Source of the DNA: Pantoea endophytica
GTDB lineage: Bacteria; Pseudomonadota; Gammaproteobacteria; Enterobacterales; Enterobacteriaceae
Direction: 5' to 3'
Length of the DNA: 64,000 nt
Assembly (NCBI RefSeq): GCF_002858935.1
Contig: NZ_PJRT01000007.1
Span: forward strand, 62,001-126,000
Shown one piece after another: positions 1 to 9,688 of this stretch. The notes beneath the pieces were generated by a model that was not told where the DNA came from, made no database searches, and saw nothing but the letters and a program-made list of their open reading frames with translations. Numbering within the stretch: position 1 is the stretch's first letter; the number at the start of each line of letters is the position of its first letter. A program made the translations under genes and the position numbers.

Positions 1-1
1 G

Positions 2-697
2 TTGCCTCTTGTAGCGTTATGTCTGGCAATCCTCTCAACCTTAATATTTACAGTCACGGAAAGGCATGTGGCGGATCCTATGCTGCCTCCTCGTTTAGTC
101 AAAAATAAGATGCTGATTGCAATGTGCCTTAGTGGCGCCGTCATCAACCTGGTTTTTTACGGCACCGTTTTTGTTCTAAGCCTCTTTTTCCAGACCGTTA
201 AAGGCTACGGTGCATTCCAGACTGGCATCGCTTTCATTCCTTTGACTGCCGTGCTGACCGTATCAACGATGATATCTTCACGAGTTGCACGTCGGGTAAG
301 TGCGATACGTATCATCACCACCGGATTTAGCGTGCAAATTATCGGGTTTTTATTGTTATCCCAATTATCGGTTAACTCATCTTTATGGCTACTGAATGGC
401 GCACTAATGCTGGTCGGTATGGGTAGCGCGATGTCAGTACCCTCAGTTACAAATACGATGCTCGCTTCAGTTTCACAGCACGATGCCGGTATATCCTCGG
501 GTTTGATGGCGTCAGCAAGACAGTTAGGTGGGGTCGTTGGCGTCGCCATCTTTGGGGCGCTAATAACACATACCGATACTGCAACATTTTCGCGCGGTAT
601 GGCTAAAGCGATGCTGCTCTCTGCCTTGGTTTTGTTGTTCTGCATAGTGATAAATCTCATTATGACGAGACGCGCACGCGAAGCAGTCGAGATTTAG
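2..697 (+). CDS. DHA2-family MFS drug/H+ antiporter, C-terminal part
   Basis: The reading frame is open to the left edge, so this is the 3' part of a longer gene; the TTG at base 2 is only the window edge. The 231 visible residues hold about six hydrophobic segments. The stretch QHDAGISSGLMASARQLGG followed by VGVAIFGAL is the signature near the last helices of 14-helix EmrB/QacA (DHA2) exporters. Such proteins sit in the inner membrane and expel drugs or toxic metabolites using the proton gradient. It ends about 290 bp before frmR, on the same strand. Substrate cannot be read from the sequence. Confidence 0.85.
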   Translation: MPLVALCLAILSTLIFTVTERHVADPMLPPRLVKNKMLIAMCLSGAVINLVFYGTVFVLSLFFQTVKGYGAFQTGIAFIPLTAVLTVSTMISSRVARRVSAIRIITTGFSVQIIGFLLLSQLSVNSSLWLLNGALMLVGMGSAMSVPSVTNTMLASVSQHDAGISSGLMASARQLGGVVGVAIFGALITHTDTATFSRGMAKAMLLSALVLLFCIVINLIMTRRAREAVEI

Positions 698-960
698 TTC
701 TCACTGTCAAGATGGATGCCGACATTGAACACAACCATTGCAAACGCCCTGTTTGTTAACTTCAAATGAACTGACCCTTTATCATGATGCATGACCAAAT
801 TTACACTGTAAATTAGAGTTATCAGGGGGTATTGGAGTCATAGTTCCCATCTGGCAAACTGTCCGGCAACGCTCATAGCTGCAGGCAAATAAGTCTATTT
901 TCAGGTGATCAACTGTTATGGCAGTAATCGCTAATGAAGATAGCGCCTTCATGTTATGAT

Positions 961-977
961 ATACCCCGGTACAGTAT
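961..977 (+). promoter_or_regulatory. candidate FrmR operator upstream of frmR
   Basis: The 17-mer ATACCCCGGTACAGTAT ends 10 bp before the frmR start. Its outer arms are ATAC/GTAT, and its left arm ATACCCC is identical to that of the palindrome before frmA. The right arm is degenerate, so autoregulation is inferred. Confidence 0.45.
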
Positions 978-987
978 GTGAGGATGT

Positions 988-1263
988 ATGCCACACTCTC
1001 CTGAAGATAAAAAGCGAGCGCTTAACAGAATTAAAAGGATACAGGGTCAATGCGAAGGCATTCAGCGATCGCTGGAAGCTGGGGTGGATTGTGCTCCTGT
1101 ATTGATGCAAATGGCTGCTGTCAGAGGCGCAATTAATGGTCTGATGACCGAGATCCTGGAAAGCTACATAAAAGAAGAGTTCGCAGGGAAGTTAACATCC
1201 GAAAGCGGTAGCGATCAGGAGATCGGTGAACTGGTTAAATTAGTTCGCTCTTATTTTAAGTAA
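988..1263 (+). CDS. frmR: formaldehyde-responsive transcriptional repressor FrmR (CsoR/RcnR family)
   Basis: A 91-residue all-helical CsoR/RcnR-family repressor. In the family, FrmR blocks the formaldehyde-detoxification operon until formaldehyde crosslinks Pro2 to Cys35. Both are present here (MPHSP start; Cys35 in VDCAPV), as is the conserved core around QMAAVRGAINGLM. Position 60, His in E. coli FrmR as remembered, is Tyr here and position 64 is Glu, so there is no RcnR-like metal site. The ATG follows GTGAGGAT. It is separated from frmA by an AraC-type gene but carries the same operator half-site. Its target is almost certainly frmA-gfa downstream. Confidence 0.9.
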   Translation: MPHSPEDKKRALNRIKRIQGQCEGIQRSLEAGVDCAPVLMQMAAVRGAINGLMTEILESYIKEEFAGKLTSESGSDQEIGELVKLVRSYFK

Positions 1264-1297
1264 TCAGTTTGACGGTGGCTCATTTAGGGCCTTGGTG

Positions 1298-1325
1298 AAG
1301 CAGCGTTTTTTGGCGCTGCTTTTTT
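1298..1325 (+). terminator. rho-independent terminator of frmR
   Basis: AAGCAGCG and CGCTGCTT form a perfect 8-bp stem around an 8-nt loop, followed by a T run. It lies 34 bp past the frmR stop and separates frmR from the AraC-type gene. Confidence 0.8.
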
Positions 1326-1436
1326 ATGTCTACAGTTAAGAAGCTCAGTCTATTAAATTATCATCGTTAAATTATTTGAACGAGCCGCCATTAATCTATG
1401 TGCTAAAGTTTGTTCAGTATTTTACGGACGATCAAT

Positions 1437-1925
1437 ATGACTATTTCAAGCAATCAGAAAACCGGCCCCAGAGCGATAAATTATTCAATTAAATCAGATG
1501 ACTGCAATAGTAGGGATCTTGTTTTGCACGCAGTTGTCAGAGACATTATAAAGTGGATTGATGGCAACCTTGATGTAAATCTTAGAGTTGATGTTATTAC
1601 CAGAAAGAGTGGATATACCCACTGGTATTTTCAACGAAGATTCAAAGAAATAACCGGAATATCAATAGCGGATTACATCCGGATTTGTCGTGTTATAAAT
1701 GCTACCAGTGCGCTAATCACTACCGACAAAAACATTATGTCGATCGCAATGGATAATGGTTTTAGTAGTCAGCAAACCTTCACGCGCGTCTATCGTCACT
1801 ACGTTAACGAACCACCAGGAAGCATCCGCAAGGCCTATTGTGGCGAACCTGCATATGTTGAAAATATGAGGTCAGAAATGTTTCAGAGCTATCCTTTCTT
1901 CCAGAGTAGAGAAACGACTCATTAA
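1437..1925 (+). CDS. small AraC/XylS-family regulator (MarA/SoxS-like)
   Basis: About 162 residues, little more than the two helix-turn-helix motifs of the AraC family. HTH1 lies around SGYTHWYFQRRFKE and HTH2 around NGFSSQQTFTRVYRH, giving the MarA/SoxS/RamA architecture with no ligand domain but a roughly 40-residue N-terminal extension. The ATG at 1437 has GGACG upstream; an in-frame TTG at 1410 has no better site. Single-domain members activate stress and efflux genes by level rather than by ligand. It sits between frmR and frmA, an unusual place, so involvement in aldehyde or redox stress is possible. Target genes are unknown. Confidence 0.8.
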   Translation: MTISSNQKTGPRAINYSIKSDDCNSRDLVLHAVVRDIIKWIDGNLDVNLRVDVITRKSGYTHWYFQRRFKEITGISIADYIRICRVINATSALITTDKNIMSIAMDNGFSSQQTFTRVYRHYVNEPPGSIRKAYCGEPAYVENMRSEMFQSYPFFQSRETTH

Positions 1926-3343
<1,418 letters not shown>

Positions 3344-3356
3344 TCTCTTAACGCAT

Positions 3357-3382
3357 CAGGTGCGGCGCGCTTGTCGCACCTG
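3357..3382 (+). promoter_or_regulatory. intercistronic hairpin between frmA and gfa
   Basis: CAGGTGCG and CGCACCTG form a perfect 8-bp stem around a 10-nt loop, followed only by TTTAAT. It could be a leaky terminator or an mRNA-stabilising hairpin that lowers gfa expression relative to frmA. Confidence 0.5.
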
Positions 3383-3401
3383 TTTAATCAAGGATTAATT
3401 C

Positions 3402-3977
3402 ATGAACGTTCAGAAAATCCATCCAGCGGTAGACGCCGACATTAAAGCTGCAAATGAGCATTTTTCTGGTGGCGTGCTGCATTGCCACTGCACGGAAAAT
3501 CAGGTTGAAGTAAAGCTCGATAGCCAGACCATGTTTAATCACGCCTGTGGTTGCACGAAATGCTGGAAACCTTCAGGTGCTTTATTCTCACTGGTTGCAG
3601 TTGTTCCCAAAGGTAAAGTCTCTGTAATCGCAAACGCAGAGAAATTGAAAGTCGTTGATGAAAATGCCCTGATTAGACGTCATGCCTGTACCCAATGTGG
3701 CGTTCATATGTATGGCCGCATTGAGAACGAGCAACATGCATTTTACGGTCTGGATTTTGTTCATACTGAACTGTCTGATGCCGAAGGCTGGTCTGCGCCA
3801 GGATTTGCAGCTTTCGTTTCGTCCATTATTGAAAGCGGTGCGCCTGTTTCTAAAATGGCCGACGTCCGTGAGCGCTTGTCTGAGCTGGCGTTGACGCCAT
3901 ACGATTGTCTGTCACCAGAACTGATGGACATGCTGGCAGCTCACAGCGCCAAACAGGCTGGAACCTGGCAGGAATAA
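3402..3977 (+). CDS. gfa: glutathione-dependent formaldehyde-activating enzyme (S-(hydroxymethyl)glutathione synthase)
   Basis: A 191-residue zinc protein of the GFA/CENP-V fold, thought to speed the condensation of formaldehyde with glutathione to give the FrmA substrate. Seven cysteines match the two zinc sites of Paracoccus Gfa: Cys28-x-Cys30, Cys49-x-Cys51-x2-Cys54 and Cys96-x2-Cys99. AAGGA precedes the ATG at good spacing. It is co-directional with frmA. In E. coli the third gene of this operon is frmB, a hydrolase for the next step, so here the pathway is arranged differently. Its catalytic role has been debated; the family assignment itself is secure. Confidence 0.92.
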   Translation: MNVQKIHPAVDADIKAANEHFSGGVLHCHCTENQVEVKLDSQTMFNHACGCTKCWKPSGALFSLVAVVPKGKVSVIANAEKLKVVDENALIRRHACTQCGVHMYGRIENEQHAFYGLDFVHTELSDAEGWSAPGFAAFVSSIIESGAPVSKMADVRERLSELALTPYDCLSPELMDMLAAHSAKQAGTWQE

Positions 3978-4041
3978 ACGTCTCACGGTGAGTGTCGGGC
4001 GTTAATATTTTCTACTATAAAAACGATATGCAATGATGCTT

Positions 4042-4077
4042 AGCCGGTTACTCACCTCGCAGTAACCGGCTTTTTTT
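4042..4077 (+). terminator. terminator of the frmA-gfa operon
   Basis: AGCCGGTTACT and AGTAACCGGCT form a perfect 11-bp stem with an 8-nt loop, followed by a run of T. It lies just past gfa and before the convergent gene at 4087. Confidence 0.9.
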
Positions 4078-4086
4078 GTACCTGAA

Positions 4087-4524
4087 TCATGTGGAATGAA
4101 TCGCTGTAATTCCGAGGTGGTGGGTTATCTCACGGACAAAAACAAATCCTGCGAGCACCTGCAACGCCTCTTCCGATAAAGAGAGTGGATGGTAGGAAAT
4201 ATCATCCGCCAGTTTATTGAAGGCTTCCTCAATGTGCTCGGGTGTGGCTAAAGATGCATCTTCTAAATAGCCAGTACACACGGCCTTTAACAAAGGATCT
4301 CGGCTGCTTGCCTCACCATGGATCGGGGTGATTGTCGAATCGGATTCAATAATCTCCTCAGTGCGGTAAATCATCATTTCAAGGTGCCAGGCGGTAAGCG
4401 ATGTCTGCGCCGTTATTCCGGATAGGATGTAATCCAGGCCTCTCGCTATATCAATTCTTTTGCCTGATTCGGGCCAATAAAAATGTGTGCTTTCACGTAA
4501 TAGGGAAAATTCAGCGTTAATCAT
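4087..4524 (-). CDS. uncharacterised 145-residue protein
   Basis: I do not recognise this protein. It is soluble-looking, acidic, and probably mostly helical, with no signal peptide or cysteine motif; the C-terminal part (VLAGFVFVREITHHLG) is the most hydrophobic. AAGGG lies about 8 nt before the ATG. It is divergent from the LysR gene at 4642, with a 117-bp gap that could be a shared promoter region, so it may be that regulator's target. Coding is supported by the length of the open frame in AT-rich DNA and by the ribosome-binding site. Confidence 0.65.
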   Translation of the reverse strand: MINAEFSLLRESTHFYWPESGKRIDIARGLDYILSGITAQTSLTAWHLEMMIYRTEEIIESDSTITPIHGEASSRDPLLKAVCTGYLEDASLATPEHIEEAFNKLADDISYHPLSLSEEALQVLAGFVFVREITHHLGITAIHST

Positions 4525-4641
4525 TTCACACCCTTAAGCTGTTAAAGGAGGTCGTTAAGCGTCCGTCTGACGTTGAACGCGTTAAAAATAGATGACATCA
4601 TAAATACCACTAACGGGCTCATCTACAACAAGGTGTTTCTA

Positions 4642-5535
4642 ATGGATCGTCTTACCAGTATGACGGTTTTTACGCGTTCCGTAGAATTGGGCTCATTTAC
4701 CGCCGCTGCTGAAGCGCTGGATATGTCACCTCAGCTGGTTGGAAAAAACGTTTCCTTCCTTGAACAACATCTGGGTGTTCGCCTGATAAACCGCACTACA
4801 CGACAGCACAGCGTGACTGAAGCTGGTCGCGACTTCTATGAGCGGGCAAAGATTATTCTTGCTGAGCTCGAGGCAGCAGAATCCTTTGCAGCCGAGACAC
4901 GGGCGACACCGCGAGGCCGCATCCGTATTAATGCTCCTGTCACCTTTGGCGTTCATGCGCTTGCACCATTACTGCCGGTTTACCTTAAGCAAAACCCAGA
5001 CGTTACTGTTGAACTGATGCTGGCGAACAGAATGGTAGACCTGATTGATGAAGGTTTTGACATCGTTTTTCGGGTTGGACATCTCCCGGACAGTGGTTTG
5101 GTTGCGCGCGCGCTACATCCATACCAGCTGATTGCCTGTGCTTCACAAGCTTACCTGGATGATGCGCCGCCTTTGGTTCATCCCAGCGATCTCAGCCAAC
5201 ATGAGTGCCTGATTTTCAGTCATACCTCGTTGAGAACACATTGGGAGTTTGAAAGCGCTGAAGGGATGCTACGTGTTGCCATCGACGGAAGGTTGATGCT
5301 GGACAGTGGAGAGGCGCTCATCAATGCTGCTCGCGCCGGACAGGGCGTGGCGCTACAACCTGCAGAGCTGGTTAAGCCACTGATTGATGAAGGCTACCTG
5401 ATACAGGTATTGAGCGAGTTTAAAATTCCCACGCGTCCTTTGCATATTCTTCACGCACCCGATCGTCGCCTGACGCCTAAGGTACGCAGCTTCCTTGATT
5501 TTGCTTCAGACCACTTTGGTTCCGGACGGCTTTGA
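4642..5535 (+). CDS. LysR-family transcriptional regulator
   Basis: A 297-residue LysR-type regulator. The N-terminal winged helix (MDRLTSMTVFTRSVELGSF onward, with HTH residues around AAEALDMSPQLVGKNVSFLE) is followed by a substrate-binding domain starting near residue 90. The start is placed at ATG 4642 because the family motif begins there; an in-frame TTG 69 bp upstream would add a non-family leader. It is divergent from the unknown gene at 4087 and convergent with grxB (26 bp between stops). It belongs to the same broad DmlR/YafC-like branch as the regulators at 7040 and 8626. Target and effector are unknown. Confidence 0.88.
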   Translation: MDRLTSMTVFTRSVELGSFTAAAEALDMSPQLVGKNVSFLEQHLGVRLINRTTRQHSVTEAGRDFYERAKIILAELEAAESFAAETRATPRGRIRINAPVTFGVHALAPLLPVYLKQNPDVTVELMLANRMVDLIDEGFDIVFRVGHLPDSGLVARALHPYQLIACASQAYLDDAPPLVHPSDLSQHECLIFSHTSLRTHWEFESAEGMLRVAIDGRLMLDSGEALINAARAGQGVALQPAELVKPLIDEGYLIQVLSEFKIPTRPLHILHAPDRRLTPKVRSFLDFASDHFGSGRL

Positions 5536-5560
5536 GTATCTGCCGCCCATAAACATTGAG

Positions 5561-6208
5561 TCAAATAGCGATGTCGTCATTGAGATTAACCTGTGATCTC
5601 AATGCCATCTCTCTGCGCCATGCATCAATTTTTTGCGGCCATTTAATCCCTTTAACGATGGATAATGAGCGCAGTAGTGGGAAGAGACGAATATCCGTGA
5701 GCGAGAAATGCCCGGTCTCTTTCTCTTGCTGCGAGAACAACACCTCAAGAATCTCGAGTTTTGCGTTTATCTCAGTCACCATGGTTTCGGTTTGTTCCAG
5801 CAAACGTGGGAAGGGACCGAAGACTGCTTCTTTTTTACTGACGAAATATTTTCTCGCCGCATCCTGACGAAACTCTTCAAAATCAGCGCTTGCCCAGCGC
5901 GGGATCGCCAGCGGATAAATCACTTTTGTCGCCTCTTCCATCCAGGCTTCGATGGCTGGATCGTCAGCCACGGTTAGGACAGAAGCTCCATAGTTCTCAT
6001 CAATATACTTAACGATGTCCAGGCTTTCGCCAATCGCTTCATTGCTCTCTGTAACCAGTACCGGGAGCATTTTTTTACCGATGAGGCGAGTTGGTGTTTC
6101 TTCGTCATCATTTGGCAGGACAATGATTTCGCACTCAACATCTTTTAAGCCAAAAATCATGCGTGAGCGCACACAGAACGGGCAGTGATCGTACACATAA
6201 AGTTTCAT
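5561..6208 (-). CDS. grxB: glutaredoxin 2
   Basis: A 215-residue GST-fold glutaredoxin. Residues 9-12 are the redox-active CPFC motif in MKLYVYDHCPFCVR, followed by the thioredoxin-fold domain and a C-terminal all-helical domain. It reduces protein-glutathione mixed disulfides and mixed disulfides of small molecules. The start at 6208 is chosen over one 15 bp upstream because it matches the family start and has AGGCTCCG ahead of it. It is the last gene of a leftward run after the tautomerase and the ABM monooxygenase, with 33 bp to the latter, suggesting a shared mRNA for quinone or electrophile stress. Confidence 0.93.
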   Translation of the reverse strand: MKLYVYDHCPFCVRSRMIFGLKDVECEIIVLPNDDEETPTRLIGKKMLPVLVTESNEAIGESLDIVKYIDENYGASVLTVADDPAIEAWMEEATKVIYPLAIPRWASADFEEFRQDAARKYFVSKKEAVFGPFPRLLEQTETMVTEINAKLEILEVLFSQQEKETGHFSLTDIRLFPLLRSLSIVKGIKWPQKIDAWRREMALRSQVNLNDDIAI

Positions 6209-6241
6209 AGCGGAGCCTTTCATCGTTTTTAATCTACAAAA

Positions 6242-6595
6242 TTAACGGGTAAATCCATCAAAAGGCGTCATATACACGGCACCAAACGGATCTAAACGTT
6301 TACGGATTTCATCATCGGGTTCGCCGTAAACCGTCAGGCCGGTGATGGTGACTAAAGAGAGGAAGGTTTCAGCGAAAGGTGCGAACGTGTGATCAACATG
6401 GCTCACCAGGTCTTGCTGACGATAACGCTCAACGATGTGCGCTGTTTTCTGATCGTCGCTGACGCTGTAGACATAACTCAGCGTGCCGGGTTCTTTACTG
6501 GTGGCTTCTACAACGCGTGAAACCAATTCTTTAAACGCCGGAAATTGTCCGTCATTAACGGCCAGATTAAACACGCAGGTAATTTCATTTTTCAT
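6242..6595 (-). CDS. antibiotic-biosynthesis monooxygenase (ABM/YgiN-like) domain protein
   Basis: A 117-residue single-domain dimeric alpha/beta ferredoxin-like protein. The segment KEPGTLSYVYSVSDD followed by VERYRQQDLVSHVDH is typical of ABM/YgiN proteins, which act on quinone-type aromatic substrates without metal or cofactor. The start at 6595 has GGAGATTACG ahead of it; a longer frame begins 93 bp upstream but lacks family similarity. Its position between a 4-oxalocrotonate-type tautomerase and glutaredoxin 2 suggests processing of a quinone or reactive aromatic. Substrate unknown. Confidence 0.8.
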   Translation of the reverse strand: MKNEITCVFNLAVNDGQFPAFKELVSRVVEATSKEPGTLSYVYSVSDDQKTAHIVERYRQQDLVSHVDHTFAPFAETFLSLVTITGLTVYGEPDDEIRKRLDPFGAVYMTPFDGFTR

Positions 6596-6719
6596 CGTAA
6601 TCTCCAGAACTATGGGAGCAGGCGAATGTGCAAAGAAGAGAGGCAGGCATTCCCCGCAAGAGGAATATGCCGTTATGCGCTGGGGCATAACGGCGAATTT
6701 GACTAAGGTGCGCTGCTGG

Positions 6720-6917
6720 TCAGCTCGACTTTTTCAGCGTCTCGGCAAAAATTTCACCTGAGATTGCCCAGTTGTCGGTGGTTACGTCGTTGAAAATGAC
6801 ATAGACATACTGTGGGTCAACTTTAGCGTGGGTTGCGATAGCTTCAGTCACTGCTTTAGCGATAGCAGGTTTAGCATCATCACGACCATCGAACATCTGG
6901 ATATTAACTACTGGCAT
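6720..6917 (-). CDS. 4-oxalocrotonate tautomerase-family protein
   Basis: A 65-residue protein whose second residue is Pro (MPVVNIQMFDGRD). After Met removal this becomes the N-terminal catalytic proline that defines the tautomerase superfamily. Length is right for the short subfamily (about 60-70 residues, multimers of a beta-alpha-beta unit). Members tautomerise enol/keto acids or add water to reactive alkenes. It appears to head the leftward cluster with the ABM monooxygenase and grxB, with a 124-bp gap to the monooxygenase. The LysR gene at 7040 lies just upstream on the same strand and may control it. Confidence 0.85.
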   Translation of the reverse strand: MPVVNIQMFDGRDDAKPAIAKAVTEAIATHAKVDPQYVYVIFNDVTTDNWAISGEIFAETLKKSS

Positions 6918-7039
6918 GGTAGAACCCCTTCATGAGTGGATGAATTGTCAGACAACCTGACGTTGAAGAAATCCTACGCTGATAGCTGAGGTGGATAAAC
7001 AGGCTCAAAGGGGACAGAGTGTAGAACTGATGTCTACAA

Positions 7040-7960
7040 TCATTCGAATGCTTTTTGTGCCGCTAATTCAATCAACTCATCAATGATAAAACGTACGCCG
7101 GGTAGCAAGTGTCGGGCGCGGGGCCATATGACATTTAGCTCGGTGGGCGCTGGATTGCAGGCGGCAAGCAGGGGAACCAGTTTTCCTGTTTGTATATGTG
7201 GTCGTAAAAGCGCTTCAGGAAACTGAATTAAACCGGCACCGGCAATGCAGGCATCGATCATGGCATCGCCATCACTGATTTGATGAAAAGGTGTGGGTTT
7301 AAGTCTAATGTCCTTGCCGCTCTCGTCACGAATTAACCAGCTAAGCGGTGCGCCGCCGCGCCAGGCAAGAATACAGCGGTGCCCGGCCAGTTCGGTCAGC
7401 GTCTCAGGCTTACCGTACGTCGAAATATAGGCGGGTGATGCGCAGATAATCAGATGCTGGTCGTTCAGCTTACGCGCGATAAGATCGGTGGTGTCTTTAA
7501 CTGGACCAAACCGGATGGCAAGATCAAAACCAATATCCAGTGGGTCAATGATGCGATCGTTAAACGTGATGGTTAGCTTCAGATGTGGATAGCGCTTAGT
7601 CATGTCCATCAATACCGGCATCATCACCGATCGGCCAAAGGCAGCAGGCAGATCGATCCTCACTGTTCCCGTGGGTTCCGTTAGCTTTGAACGCAGCGCC
7701 ATCTCGGCCATTTGCAGGGTTTCCAGCGCACTCTGGCAGCTTGCCAGATACGCTTCGCCTTCCGTGGTCAGGCTGATTTTACGCGTGGTGCGATGAAAGA
7801 GTGGAATGCCGAGATTATGCTCAAGTCGCTGAATACTTTTGCCAATGGCTGATTTCGACACGCCCAACTGTTCAGCAGCTTCGGTAAAGCTACTTGCGTT
7901 AGCCGCCGTCACAAAGTGGACGATGCTGCTGAAAGATTCGGTAGAAATCACTGTTGGCAT
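7040..7960 (-). CDS. LysR-family transcriptional regulator
   Basis: A 306-residue LysR protein: N-terminal winged helix with HTH around AAEQLGVSKSAIGKSIQRLE, RTTRKISLT wing, then an effector-binding domain with GRSVMMPVLMDMTKRYP. The ribosome-binding site before the ATG is weak. It is 122 bp upstream of, and co-directional with, the tautomerase-ABM-grxB cluster, the most likely target. The gap is large enough to hold a separate promoter. Effector unknown. Confidence 0.88.
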   Translation of the reverse strand: MPTVISTESFSSIVHFVTAANASSFTEAAEQLGVSKSAIGKSIQRLEHNLGIPLFHRTTRKISLTTEGEAYLASCQSALETLQMAEMALRSKLTEPTGTVRIDLPAAFGRSVMMPVLMDMTKRYPHLKLTITFNDRIIDPLDIGFDLAIRFGPVKDTTDLIARKLNDQHLIICASPAYISTYGKPETLTELAGHRCILAWRGGAPLSWLIRDESGKDIRLKPTPFHQISDGDAMIDACIAGAGLIQFPEALLRPHIQTGKLVPLLAACNPAPTELNVIWPRARHLLPGVRFIIDELIELAAQKAFE

Positions 7961-8119
7961 CGTGAGCGCCTGGATGAAAATCAGAGGGTTACTTTAGCGT
8001 AAACTCGAAATGCAAAACAGCGAACTGGAAGGATCATCTTGTCGAAAGGCACTCGGCCAAAACGTGGGGGGCAAGGAATGGTTGAATGGCGAACAATCTG
8101 TTCGCCATCTTCAGAAATC

Positions 8120-8527
8120 TTATTTTTTTACTGTCGTAGGTTTAAGGGCAAATTTGCCGTCGCCGGTCAGTGCCAGAACAATCAGACCAACAATCCAGAA
8201 TGCAGGGAATTCCCAGCCACCGTTAGGATTAGTAAAGAAGAAGCCTGCAGGTCCGTGGACTGTGACAATCGCGCCCAGTAACACCGGAATCAAAACCACA
8301 GCAACAATTCGAGTGTAAATACCCAGAATCAATGCAATCGCGCCAATTAACTCGACTGCCATGGTCAGGTAAGCCAGACCACCCGGCAATCCTAGCGATG
8401 CAAAAAATTTAGCGGTACCTGCCGGTGTGAAGACAAAAAACTTCAGCCCAAAGTGCGCGAGAAAAAGGATGCCTAAAGACAGGCGCATAACCAGAGCTGC
8501 ATAAGGTGTTGTACGGGTATCAAACAT
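8120..8527 (-). CDS. DoxX-family inner-membrane protein
   Basis: A 135-residue membrane protein with four predicted helices (around 11-30, 50-70, 75-95 and 108-122). The motifs RLSLGILFLAHFGLKF and YLTMAVELIGAIALI are typical of DoxX/YphA proteins. Homologues are linked to quinone or thiol redox processes at the membrane, but most lack a proven role. GAGAGGAA precedes the ATG. It is directly downstream of the LysR gene at 8626 (98 bp), which may regulate it, and fits the redox/electrophile theme of this block. Confidence 0.85.
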   Translation of the reverse strand: MFDTRTTPYAALVMRLSLGILFLAHFGLKFFVFTPAGTAKFFASLGLPGGLAYLTMAVELIGAIALILGIYTRIVAVVLIPVLLGAIVTVHGPAGFFFTNPNGGWEFPAFWIVGLIVLALTGDGKFALKPTTVKK

Positions 8528-8625
8528 GGTGTGTTCCTCTCATTAAGTTGATGAGAGAACTCTACACTTATTCCTTTGAGGATATTATCCGATTAAAAAA
8601 GGTGACTTTGTTTCCAAATTGGAAA

Positions 8626-9528
8626 TTAATCCCAGCGAGGTGCTCCATCAAAGGCTTCAACCAAAAAATCGATAAGTGCCCGGGATTTATGGGCAATATA
8701 TTTAGCCGGTGGATAAACGGCATAAAGCCCCATTGGCGGTGCTTCGAAGGATGGAAGAACGGTCTGCAGTTTACCCGCTTTAAGCGCCTTGCTGACCACA
8801 AACGATGGCAGGCGGGATATGCCTAACCCTGCAGTGGCTGCATTTAAACAAACTTCGGCATTGGAGAATTTCATCCTTCCTTTAACAGGCTGAGTGATGA
8901 GTTGCTTGTTCTCATTCAGAAATGGCCACAAGTAAGGCTCACGAAAGTTCGTGTCCACCACGCAGTCATGCTCAGTGAGTTGCTCCCAATGGCTGGGTGT
9001 TCCCCGCGCGGAGAGGTAGTCAGGAGAGGCGACAAGAACAATCCTGATATCACAGAGTTTTCTGGCAATTAAGCTGCTGTCCTCTAACTTTCCAATACGT
9101 AAGGCCAGATCAAAACCTTCATCGATAACGTTTACCAGGCGGTCAGCAAAACGCACGTCGAGTTCAATATCAGGATATCGATGTGCGAACTCAATTAATA
9201 AATCTGGCATTTGTAGTGTGCCGAAGGTAACCGGCGCTGAAATTCGTAATATACCTGAAGGTGTATTCGAGGAATTTCGGACCGAGTCATTGAGGGCATC
9301 ATAGTTGGCGATGAGTTGACGAATCTGCTCGTAATAAGCACGGCCCACTTCAGTCGGGGTCAACGAGCGGGTGCTTCGTCGAAGCAAGGTTACTCCCAGA
9401 TCACGCTCAAGGCGTGAGATCAGCTTTGATGCCTGTCCATGGCTGGCACCCAGGCGCTGCGCTGCCGCCGTAAAACTACCGGTTTCCATTACCGCTATGA
9501 ACATGCGGTCACACTCAATTCTTTCCAT
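8626..9528 (-). CDS. LysR-family transcriptional regulator
   Basis: A 300-residue LysR regulator (MERIECDRMFIAVMETGSF start; HTH AAQRLGASHGQASKLISRLE; wing RRSTRSLTPTEVG) with a typical effector domain. GAGGGA precedes the ATG at good spacing. It is divergent from the carboxylesterase gene at 9689 (160-bp gap) and upstream of doxX, so either could be its target. It is the third LysR of this branch in 5 kb. Confidence 0.9.
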   Translation of the reverse strand: MERIECDRMFIAVMETGSFTAAAQRLGASHGQASKLISRLERDLGVTLLRRSTRSLTPTEVGRAYYEQIRQLIANYDALNDSVRNSSNTPSGILRISAPVTFGTLQMPDLLIEFAHRYPDIELDVRFADRLVNVIDEGFDLALRIGKLEDSSLIARKLCDIRIVLVASPDYLSARGTPSHWEQLTEHDCVVDTNFREPYLWPFLNENKQLITQPVKGRMKFSNAEVCLNAATAGLGISRLPSFVVSKALKAGKLQTVLPSFEAPPMGLYAVYPPAKYIAHKSRALIDFLVEAFDGAPRWD

Positions 9529-9688
9529 AATCCCTCGGGTTGATCGTCACCCTTCATTAAAAACAAATCATATACAAAGCATCTATGAAATGGACATTTA
9601 TTTCATTTTGTTCCGAATCTAAGGTGTGAAGCATTAATGCTCAAATCCAGGGGGTTGAGCTCAATTCTTGAATACCGAGGTTAATACT

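Noticed and set aside
782-994. 70-codon leftward ORF upstream of frmR
   Set aside because: Overlaps the frmR operator and start; no ribosome-binding site or family.
5556-5867. 103-codon rightward ORF in grxB
   Set aside because: Antisense of glutaredoxin 2, which has its CPFC motif and family length.
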